Source: Prevotella sp. (GTDB taxonomy: Bacteria > Bacteroidota > Bacteroidia > Bacteroidales > Bacteroidaceae). From it: 54,663 nucleotides of DNA. Each line of letters opens with the position of its first letter. Position 1 is the first letter of the stretch. The DNA lies in assembly GCA_017474925.1 (NCBI GenBank), contig JAFVGN010000048.1:1-54663 (forward strand), given 5' to 3'. The notes beneath the pieces are model-generated. The model was not told the DNA's origin. It saw only the letters and a list, made by a program, of their open reading frames with translations, and did no database searches. A program made the translations under genes and the position numbers. Shown here one piece after another: positions 1 through 6,962 of the stretch.

Positions 1-1052
1 GGCACACCATTGAGCATGAAATAGAACTGGCGGTTGCCGTCAGCATCAGGATCCATCACTAATTTCACAGAGCGCAAGCCTATGCGTTTCTCTTGATGGG
101 CCAACTGTCGACCAGCGGCAGTAACCTTTGTAGATATGGTATATAACTCAGGCTTGCCTAAGCCATTGCACCACCATAGGCGTGGGTTCTTGATGGAGAA
201 TTCCACAGGGATTGTGTTGATGCCTTTGTGCAGCGAGCACTTCTTGGTAGCCACTGTGTGACCATTGTTCTTATCGGTGACGGTAATAACAACATTCTCA
301 ATATCCTCAGCAGCTTCCACTTCCACGACATCGGTGAGCAGCGCCTTCTTGGCAGTCACTTCTTTCTGACGCAGATGAACGTCGGTAATCCTCGCCTTGC
401 TCCACGACTCCAGATATACACTACGCCAGATGCCGGAGGTGACCAGTCGTGGTCCCCAGTCCCAACCATAGTGATAGCCGGCCTTACGGGCAAACACACT
501 GAGCTTACAGTCCAGCAGTCCGCCATTCTCAGATTGGTCGTTGGCAGCCTGATATAGGTAAGGATGGTTCGCCCATTTTGGCAAATCCACCTTGACGGGA
601 GAGTGGAAATAGACGCGCAGCACATTATTACCTGGTTTCAACAAAGATTTGACGCTGATGCGCCAGCGGCGGAACATGTTATCTGCCTCCAATATCTTTG
701 AGTCGTTCAAGAATACATCAGCATAAGTGTCCAGTCCATCGAAGCATAGGTCGATATGCTCGTCGGCAAGGATAGTCTCATCAGCACAGAATGTCGTCTC
801 ATAGACCCAGTCCTCCTTGTCCACCCATTGCACCTTTCGTTCGTTCAACCCGATATAAGGGTCGTCGATGAGTCCCTGACGCTGCAAATCGGTATGCACT
901 ACACCTGGCACCTGAGCAGGATAGCGGTTAGAAAAACGCGCCTCACTGAATGTCCATCCCTCATGCAGATACTGTCGTTTCTGAGCGGACAACTGCATGA
1001 CTGTTGCGAACAATAGCATGATGACTACAGCATAAAAGTTCCTATTCTTCAT
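1..1052 (-). CDS. GH2 beta-mannosidase-like, partial (3' end off window)
   Basis: This is the first 350 residues of a secreted glycoside hydrolase family 2 enzyme, probably a beta-mannosidase. The catalytic barrel lies beyond the left edge, so activity cannot be checked. The start at 1052 gives a signal peptide (hydrophobic VVIMLLFATVM, then LSAQ at about 21-24). A sugar-binding jelly-roll domain follows (about 30-200) and ends in YHYGWDWGPRLVTSGIW (about 193-209), typical of MANBA-type beta-mannosidases rather than LacZ. The start of an immunoglobulin-like domain is then visible. Only 6 bases separate it from the GH115 stop, so the two genes are almost certainly co-transcribed and work on the same hemicellulose-type substrate. 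Another GH2 specificity is possible. Confidence 0.85.
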   Translation of the reverse strand, partial: MKNRNFYAVVIMLLFATVMQLSAQKRQYLHEGWTFSEARFSNRYPAQVPGVVHTDLQRQGLIDDPYIGLNERKVQWVDKEDWVYETTFCADETILADEHIDLCFDGLDTYADVFLNDSKILEADNMFRRWRISVKSLLKPGNNVLRVYFHSPVKVDLPKWANHPYLYQAANDQSENGGLLDCKLSVFARKAGYHYGWDWGPRLVTSGIWRSVYLESWSKARITDVHLRQKEVTAKKALLTDVVEVEAAEDIENVVITVTDKNNGHTVATKKCSLHKGINTIPVEFSIKNPRLWWCNGLGKPELYTISTKVTAAGRQLAHQEKRIGLRSVKLVMDPDADGNRQFYFMLNGV

Positions 1053-1058
1053 GAGTTC

Positions 1059-3881
1059 TTATTTTGGGGAGTGAATCAATACTTCTTGTAATACGACGCC
1101 AGGGTCAAGGAGGTAGATACGTAGCCGCTGATGACCAGTCACAGTGACGGGGAAGCTGCGCGAGGCATAGCCGCGAAGCGCATTCCAGCGCCATTCGGCA
1201 GTGAAGTCGTTGGCGTGGATAGAGAAGATGGTGGGAGCCGAATCACTTAACTGAACGGCATAGCGGATGTCCCTGCCGTCATACACATGCAGCGTAGGCA
1301 GCGTGCGAATCTCTATGGTAGTATCGCCAGACTGCAAGTCTATCTCATATTCTGTGTATGGAGCAGCCTTTATGTTTTCCAGCAGATACGACGGTGTATC
1401 GAATGGCTGAACCATTACACCATCGGTATAGCCCAAGCCTTCTATGCGCTGTATGCCACCTTGCTTGTTCTGATAGTTCGAAGCTGGGATTCGCAGACGT
1501 GGTTCATTGACGAATGGGGGATAGAGTCCTACGAAAATCTGGTCGATACGGGCATTGGCTTTCAGGTCGGTGATGCGTAGATGATTCTCGCCCTTCTTCA
1601 GGTGTATCGTTCCTACACGGCTCCACATCGGACCGACGTAGGGCGCATGCCATACATTATTAATAGGTGTAGCCGAAGCCACGAAACTGTCACTCTCTGT
1701 TTTTACCTGGCAGAACTCGTTATCCTTGGCCTCCTTCGAGAAATTGCGGATTGGTGTCAGCGCCTCTATCCATAAAGGCATTTCGACATCGGCATCACTA
1801 TTAATAATGACACCCTTGCTTGATAAGGTTTCGCTGACAGGTAGGAAACGTGCCTGAGGACAGTTTCTTGCATGTGCTATCAGTTCAGGTGTGGCCACAG
1901 GCTGCTCTATCTTCTCAGAGCGGAACCAATGGTAGGGTTGCCAGTTGAAGAATTGCAGCCATTTACCATCCAGGATATCCTCATTATAGTGACGAGTCAA
2001 CTCATTCAGACTGTCGAACATCTGCCTGACTTTGTTGGCATCTGTCATCGCTCCGATGCTGTCGCCAGCCGTAGCTCTTACCATACTGCGACGTGCCAAG
2101 AGCTGGTATTCGTTGATCATCGCAGCTCCACAGACGGGATAGCTGACGAGTTCGAAGTAGGCATCTTTTAGCGATTCTGGGATGCGTGAGGCCAGTTCGG
2201 TAACATGTGCCTTCAGGGCCCGCCACTCCGCAATACGCTGTTCAATCTGCTCTGCACTGTAATTGATGAACCACACGTGTGCATCCTTTCCTGCCGCCTG
2301 CAAGCGATAGTAGCCTGCCTGAATGTCGGCAAACTCCTGCGCCACCTCGTTGCCGAAGGTCTTTGCGGCCCAATACTTGATATAGTTGTGAGCCTCGGAG
2401 GGTTTCCAGCGATTGATATCCCAAGCCAGATCCATCACAAACGAGATTTCCTTCTCGGCAGGTTTGATGTCACCCACATTGAACACCCAGATCTTGCGGG
2501 CACCATAGGTATAGGCCTTGGTCAGTTCCGTGCTCAGAAAGGCTGTTGAGAGCGGACTGAGCCAAATCCAACTGGCGGGGTCGCCGTGATAGGAGAGGTG
2601 ATAGTAGATGCCTGCGCCGCCTTTGCGCTTCATCTCTTCTGGATTGCAGAGGTTGCGGCAGTAGCCGTGCTTGTCGTCACTCCAGAGTAGTGTAACATCC
2701 TCTGGCACTTTCAGCCCATTATGATAGGCCTCAAGCACCTCTTCATAGGTGCAGAGCACCTGCGGAATCTCCTCGATAGGCTTCTTGATGTTGCGACGCA
2801 GCATATCCCGTTGGTCATCAATGGCCTGTTGCATCAGCGCCACGCGCTCGGCTGTAGTATTGGCACCTTCCATCGGGTAGTCGTGGATGCCGCGCAGACC
2901 GAGTGTATAGGTGTTCTCGTATCGTCCGTTGGTCTTGACACGTGTCTCCCAATAGTTCTGCATCGTCTTGCGGTTGGTGATGTAGTTGAAGTCGCCTAAA
3001 GTGCCAGGATGCTTCTGTTCCACAGCTTTCCACTCACCTTCATTATTACGCAGCATCTGCTCGCAGTGCGACGAGCCCATCACGATGGCATAGTCATCAG
3101 CGAGTCGTGCATTCTCTGGATTATCATTGAATGCCTGAGTGCCTGGATGCATGGCAGGCCAGAGATAGTTGGCCTTCAGGCGCAACAGCAGTTCAAACAC
3201 ACGCTTGTAGGTTTCAGGCCCAACCTTGCCGTGTTTCAGTTCTGCCCATCGTGCCCAGCCTCCAAAGCGCTCATCATTGATGAAGATGCCTCGATACTGC
3301 ACAGAAGGCTCCCCCTGGACGAATGTGCCAGGTTCTAAATAGAGTGCTTTTTTCTTGGTAGGCGTAACGTCAGCCCACCAGTACCAGGGCGACACACCAA
3401 TTGCCTCGCTCAATGTCGTCAGACCGAAAGCCGTTCCTCGCCGGTCGCTGCCTGCAATGACAAGAAGTTGCCCTTGTCCGGGACAGTTGATGGTGGAGAT
3501 GATATACGACTCCCATTTGCCTTTGACGGCTGACACATCGATAGTGTTCTGTCTGATCAACTCGTCAATCAGACGGCATTTCCCTACAGTTCCCACTACG
3601 ACAGCCACTCCTTTCGGAATACTCTTGACTGATGCGGTAACAGCTACGTGAGGGCGCTTGCCTGTGACGCGCTCTACATCATCGGCTAACATGTTCGCAG
3701 TAATGCCGACCACATGATAGTCTTTTGAGTCGGTATATATATCAGCGTCGCTTAAAGGGAAATAGCCGGGCCTATTAGCCTCAGACGATACGTTGGGAGT
3801 CACAGATGTCTGGGCTTCCAGCGGAGTGGTGGCTAAGGTTATTAATAGTAAAATGACTATCGGTTTTAGTTTCATACGCAA
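1059..3881 (-). CDS. GH115 family xylan alpha-1,2-glucuronidase
   Basis: The 940-residue product is a secreted glycoside hydrolase of family 115, whose members remove (4-O-methyl)glucuronic acid from xylan side chains. It has a signal peptide (hydrophobic stretch about 7-20, LEAQ at about 21-24). An N-terminal alpha/beta domain (about 45-165) includes SDRRGTAFGL. The catalytic barrel carries NYLWPAMHPG (about 238-247) and GSSHCEQMLRNNEGEW (about 269-284), both strongly typical of GH115. A C-terminal beta-sandwich is likely after about 790 (RIPASNYQNKQGG). The length fits the family. An internal ATG two codons in (MKLKPIV) is an equally good start. It is the first gene of a pair with the downstream GH2 gene. 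No SusC/SusD genes are in view. Confidence 0.93.
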   Translation of the reverse strand: MRMKLKPIVILLLITLATTPLEAQTSVTPNVSSEANRPGYFPLSDADIYTDSKDYHVVGITANMLADDVERVTGKRPHVAVTASVKSIPKGVAVVVGTVGKCRLIDELIRQNTIDVSAVKGKWESYIISTINCPGQGQLLVIAGSDRRGTAFGLTTLSEAIGVSPWYWWADVTPTKKKALYLEPGTFVQGEPSVQYRGIFINDERFGGWARWAELKHGKVGPETYKRVFELLLRLKANYLWPAMHPGTQAFNDNPENARLADDYAIVMGSSHCEQMLRNNEGEWKAVEQKHPGTLGDFNYITNRKTMQNYWETRVKTNGRYENTYTLGLRGIHDYPMEGANTTAERVALMQQAIDDQRDMLRRNIKKPIEEIPQVLCTYEEVLEAYHNGLKVPEDVTLLWSDDKHGYCRNLCNPEEMKRKGGAGIYYHLSYHGDPASWIWLSPLSTAFLSTELTKAYTYGARKIWVFNVGDIKPAEKEISFVMDLAWDINRWKPSEAHNYIKYWAAKTFGNEVAQEFADIQAGYYRLQAAGKDAHVWFINYSAEQIEQRIAEWRALKAHVTELASRIPESLKDAYFELVSYPVCGAAMINEYQLLARRSMVRATAGDSIGAMTDANKVRQMFDSLNELTRHYNEDILDGKWLQFFNWQPYHWFRSEKIEQPVATPELIAHARNCPQARFLPVSETLSSKGVIINSDADVEMPLWIEALTPIRNFSKEAKDNEFCQVKTESDSFVASATPINNVWHAPYVGPMWSRVGTIHLKKGENHLRITDLKANARIDQIFVGLYPPFVNEPRLRIPASNYQNKQGGIQRIEGLGYTDGVMVQPFDTPSYLLENIKAAPYTEYEIDLQSGDTTIEIRTLPTLHVYDGRDIRYAVQLSDSAPTIFSIHANDFTAEWRWNALRGYASRSFPVTVTGHQRLRIYLLDPGVVLQEVLIHSPK

Positions 3882-3909
3882 GAATGATTATAGTTCTGTA
3901 AATCCGTTG

Positions 3910-3917
3910 CAAATATA
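3910..3917 (-). promoter_or_regulatory. -7 promoter element (TATATTTG) for the GH115-GH2 operon
   Basis: Read on the minus strand, TATATTTG matches the Bacteroidetes -7 consensus TAnnTTTG and ends 28 bases before the GH115 start. No clear TTTG -33 element is present at the usual 19-21 base spacing. Confidence 0.5.
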
Positions 3918-4119
3918 ACTATTTTTATTGAACTGAAAAAGGAATATACGATAAAGTGTCATACTCTGCAAACCATAGTATCTAGTTGCTTCTCGCATGC
4001 CAATTCATTACTTTAAAAAATCCTTTGCCGCAACGCTGATGGGTAGCAGCATCTGGGCAAAGGATCGTATTTGGAAAGGGATTCTCTCTTTAACTCCCAC
4101 CTTTAAAGTTCCATGCGGT

Positions 4120-4507
4120 TTATGCTTTATTGAACTTTGTCTTCGGTTGCTTGCAGCGCGGACAACGCCAGTCGTCTGGCAGGTCCTCGAAAGCTACACC
4201 GTCGTGTTCAGCAGGATCGTACAGATAGCCACAGACAGAGCAAACATACTTGCCGGAATCTTCTTTTTGGGAGAAATCTATCTCTGCCAATACAGTCGGC
4301 ACGGGATTGTCCAGATCCATCACGCGCTTGGCCTCCAGGTTCTCATAGCCTTGCGGCGTATGGGTGCCGCAATATACGGTAGGTTGATGGCGAATGAACT
4401 CACGTACGCGGTCCATCGTTTCGCGGGCTGCAGCCTTCCTCACCACCAAATGCGAATGGCTGAGAATAGAATCCGTCTTTGCGGAATTTTACTGCTTTGA
4501 TGTCCAT
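4120..4507 (-). pseudogene. Metallo-hydrolase/rubredoxin fusion, internally deleted and frameshifted
   Basis: The intact 3' part encodes an acidic stretch like the C-terminus of MBL-fold lactonase-type hydrolases ([27 protein letters not shown]). A rubredoxin domain follows with the two iron-binding pairs YVCSVCGY and WRCPRCKQ. This frame has no ATG at its 5' end. A plausible start lies at 4507 ([13 protein letters not shown]), 13 bases after the upstream ferredoxin stop, but it is in another frame and ends after about 35 codons. The simplest reading is one gene that lost most of its MBL domain, with a frame change at about 4440-4460. The rubredoxin part might still be made from a TTG or GTG at about 4449. 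The MBL assignment is tentative; the rubredoxin one is firm. Confidence 0.6.
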
Positions 4508-4520
4508 AGTCTCTAAATTT

Positions 4521-5354
4521 TTATAAAATGATTGTAGGCTCTAAGCGTTTGCTGCCTAACCTTTTGGCAAAGTCACGGTTGACAGCATTGATTATGCCGC
4601 TGGTGACTGTGATGGCCTTTCGCGGACAACGATTAACACAGCGATAGCAAGCTACGCAACGTGAGAGATCAAATTGGCGGGAATCGAGGTCAATGGCTTC
4701 GGTAGGACAATTCTTTTCGCAAGTGTGGCATTGTATACAACGATCGGCATCTATTTCCTTTTTCTTCATAAAAGGCGGTAATTCATAGTCGCTGCCAAGC
4801 ATGAACAGACGGGAAAAGACCACGGTATTATAAAGAAGGGATGACGACCATCCTGTGCTGATAGGACTGTGAAGAGTAAAGTCACTACATTCTGCCTTTG
4901 CAGCAATGTCACGCCCGAATTGTGATGCAATAGTAGCATCATGTTGGTCGGGACGCCCCGTAGCCATCTCACTATTGCCAGAATGCTGTCCGATAAATGC
5001 GCCAAGACCTATGACTCTGAACCCTTGGCGCGTTGCACGTTTCTGCAGCTGACGAAGCGTAACACCATAATAGCCGCCACCAAACAGAGCCACACCAACA
5101 AACAATGCTCCATTGCCTTGCAAAGAAGCAAAAATCTCCTTGTTTGGCGCAAATAGCAAAGCGCCTGTGCTGGTGCCATATAGTACGACATCGTCTGAGC
5201 AGAACTCATGTTTACGTCTGCGCTCTTCTGGTTTAGACATATCTATGTGTTCTACTGCCGTACAGCCCATACCTTGAGCAATAAGGTTAAGCGTCTTGAG
5301 TGTCGTACCACACGGACTGAAATAAACGAGTATGACTTTCTGCTGATGTAACAC
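4521..5354 (-). CDS. EFR1-type flavodoxin plus 2[4Fe-4S] ferredoxin
   Basis: The 277-residue product combines a flavodoxin-like FMN domain (about 5-150; phosphate loop YFSPCGTT at about 11-18) with a C-terminal bacterial ferredoxin domain. That domain has two cysteine clusters, CIQCHTCEKNCP (about 206-217) and CVACYRCVNRCP (about 233-244). This is the layout of the EFR1 family of anaerobic electron-transfer proteins. The start chosen is a GTG at 5354, because no ATG precedes the flavodoxin motif in this frame. It lies 31 bases after the pyridoxamine-oxidase-like gene and 13 bases before the damaged rubredoxin gene, forming a three-gene redox operon. The electron partner is unknown. Confidence 0.88.
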   Translation of the reverse strand: MLHQQKVILVYFSPCGTTLKTLNLIAQGMGCTAVEHIDMSKPEERRRKHEFCSDDVVLYGTSTGALLFAPNKEIFASLQGNGALFVGVALFGGGYYGVTLRQLQKRATRQGFRVIGLGAFIGQHSGNSEMATGRPDQHDATIASQFGRDIAAKAECSDFTLHSPISTGWSSSLLYNTVVFSRLFMLGSDYELPPFMKKKEIDADRCIQCHTCEKNCPTEAIDLDSRQFDLSRCVACYRCVNRCPRKAITVTSGIINAVNRDFAKRLGSKRLEPTIIL

Positions 5355-5385
5355 CTTTTCTTTTTATAGTTCGTCTGAGTTTGTT

Positions 5386-5784
5386 TTAAAATGTAACAGA
5401 TTCCACCAGTTCCATCATCTTGAAGAAGTCGGCCTTGGCATCTTTCAGATAGTACATCACGCCATTCTCACCATTTTCGCCAAGAGCGGGTTTCAGTATG
5501 GGCATCTTATCTACCAATGCCTTGCCCACTTCTGGGCGGTTGTCCTCTATGAGTTTGCACTCAATGCGGAGTGTCTGACCCTTGAAGGCGCAAATCTCTG
5601 CCTTTTGGTTCTGGGCAATCTGGCGGGTGGCGTTGGTCTTACCAAAGGCCATGATATAGATCTTGTCCTCAAAATAAAGCATGGCTCCATAAGGACGTAC
5701 ACGGGGCTGATCGCCTTCTACTGTTGCGAGATAAAATGTTCCGGCATTCTGCAGGAAATCGAAAACTTTCTTTGTTGCTTCCAT
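5386..5784 (-). CDS. Pyridoxamine 5'-phosphate oxidase-like flavin-binding protein
   Basis: The 132-residue protein has the split-barrel fold of the pyridoxamine 5'-phosphate oxidase family. Visible marks are FYLATVEGDQPRVRPYGA (about 17-34) and the following strand YIMAFGKTNATRQIAQNQKAE. Short proteins of this type usually bind FMN or F420-like cofactors and are not true PdxH enzymes. It is first in a transcript with the flavodoxin/ferredoxin gene, which suggests flavin-dependent reduction under anaerobic conditions. The substrate is unknown. Codon use and length look normal. Confidence 0.85.
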   Translation of the reverse strand: MEATKKVFDFLQNAGTFYLATVEGDQPRVRPYGAMLYFEDKIYIMAFGKTNATRQIAQNQKAEICAFKGQTLRIECKLIEDNRPEVGKALVDKMPILKPALGENGENGVMYYLKDAKADFFKMMELVESVTF

Positions 5785-5820
5785 TGTCTAATTGTTTTAT
5801 GTTATAATTTAGTTACTTGC

Positions 5821-5877
5821 TTACATCATTGCCGTGAGGAAATTCTCGTAGCCCAGCTTCTCGATGTAGTTCAGGTA
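5821..5877 (-). pseudogene. 18-codon C-terminal remnant in the 5' leader
   Basis: The leader upstream of the pyridoxamine-oxidase-like gene reads YLNYIEKLGYENFLTAMM followed by a stop codon. An in-frame stop lies seven codons upstream and there is no start. It looks like the last residues of a lost gene, but it is too short to assign to a family and could be chance. Confidence 0.25.
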
Positions 5878-5885
5878 CAAAGTTA
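5878..5885 (-). promoter_or_regulatory. -7 promoter element (TAACTTTG) for the redox operon
   Basis: On the minus strand TAACTTTG matches TAnnTTTG about 94 bases before the start at 5784. The nearest TTG upstream is at 16 bases, shorter than usual, so the -33 element is weak. Confidence 0.45.
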
Positions 5886-5962
5886 CACATATTTACTCAT
5901 TCAATTGTAAACCTAAACGGAATAAAAATTGATTGAAACGGAAATAACTCGAATTTTCTTCG

Positions 5963-5970
5963 TATATTTG
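5963..5970 (+). promoter_or_regulatory. -7 promoter element (TATATTTG) for the AraC gene
   Basis: TATATTTG matches the Bacteroidetes -7 consensus and ends 27 bases before the ATG at 5998. It therefore supports that start over an upstream non-ATG start at 5929, which would lie before the promoter. Confidence 0.55.
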
Positions 5971-5997
5971 CACCCTGAAACCATTATTTATTGTGAT

Positions 5998-6882
5998 ATG
6001 TTCAGATTAGAAGCCACCTGGATGTGGCAGTACGGCCATGCTACCATCCCTGACTGGGACGGAAAGCTGCTGATTGTTGATACCGATGCGCACAACTCCT
6101 TGGTAGAAACCAATGCGCTGCCGGGAACCGTTGCTGCCTACGGCTACACCATCGTGCTGCAAGGGTGGATAACGATGCTGTACAATGGTCGCGAGGTTCA
6201 CTACACCAAGGATGACCTTATCATATATGGCCCAGGAATGGTGGTAAGCGTCATCGATATCTCCGATGACTATCGCGGAATCTGCCTGGTAGCCGACAAA
6301 GACTTTGCTTTCGAGTCACCGACGATGCGCGATGCCATCCGTGCCGCCTACTTACCTGTGGTGGAGCTGAAAGAACCGCGCTTGACTCTTGCGGAAGACG
6401 ACAACCTCCACCTCATGGAACTGATGGGCATCATCCGCCGTTATCTCTTCTCGGCCGACCATCCCTTCCGTAGCGAGTGCCTCCGCACCACCTATGGTCT
6501 CTTTCTGCTTGAGCTGAACGCCATCCAGGAACGCACCATCCGCGAGCGCAGGTTCCCCAAGCGTATAGAGGAGCTGTTCTTCGATTTCCTTCGTCTCGTG
6601 CCCATCCACTTCGTCGAGCACCACGATGTGGGATTCTATGCCTCACAGCTCTGCATCACACCGCGCTATCTCTCACAGATTGTCCGTAACGTTTCAGGCC
6701 GCACAGTTGTCGACTACATTAACCAGATGCTTCTGATGGAGACCTCATACCTGTTGCAGCAGACCTCACTCCCCATCGCAGATATAGCCGTCCGCCTACA
6801 CTTTTCTGAGACAGCTTCGCTCACTCGTTTCTTCACAAGGATGAAGGGTATTAATCCAAGTATGTATAGGAAGGGGAGATAG
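5998..6882 (+). CDS. AraC-family transcriptional regulator
   Basis: The 294-residue protein has a C-terminal AraC DNA-binding domain. The first helix-turn-helix is around DVGFYASQLCITPRYLSQIV (about 208-227) and the second around LPIADIAVRLHFSETASLTR (about 256-275), followed by the family tail GINPSMYRKGR. The N-terminal 180 residues form a cupin-like sensing region (GWITMLYNGREVHYTKDDLI). The ATG at 5998 is chosen because the promoter lies just upstream. It is divergent from the redox operon, which is its most likely target; this is inference from position only. Confidence 0.9.
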   Translation: MFRLEATWMWQYGHATIPDWDGKLLIVDTDAHNSLVETNALPGTVAAYGYTIVLQGWITMLYNGREVHYTKDDLIIYGPGMVVSVIDISDDYRGICLVADKDFAFESPTMRDAIRAAYLPVVELKEPRLTLAEDDNLHLMELMGIIRRYLFSADHPFRSECLRTTYGLFLLELNAIQERTIRERRFPKRIEELFFDFLRLVPIHFVEHHDVGFYASQLCITPRYLSQIVRNVSGRTVVDYINQMLLMETSYLLQQTSLPIADIAVRLHFSETASLTRFFTRMKGINPSMYRKGR

Positions 6883-6914
6883 GTTAGACATCTTTATCTC
6901 TAGAGTGCAAAAAA

Positions 6915-6938
6915 GGACCTGCCCAAACGGACAGGTCC
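6915..6938. terminator. Hairpin terminator between araC-type gene and ppdK
   Basis: GGACCTG (6915-6921) pairs with CAGGTCC (6932-6938). An A-rich run precedes it and a T-rich run follows, so it can end transcription from both of the converging genes. Confidence 0.8.
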
Positions 6939-6962
6939 CTTCTCTTTATATCAGTGTGATAA

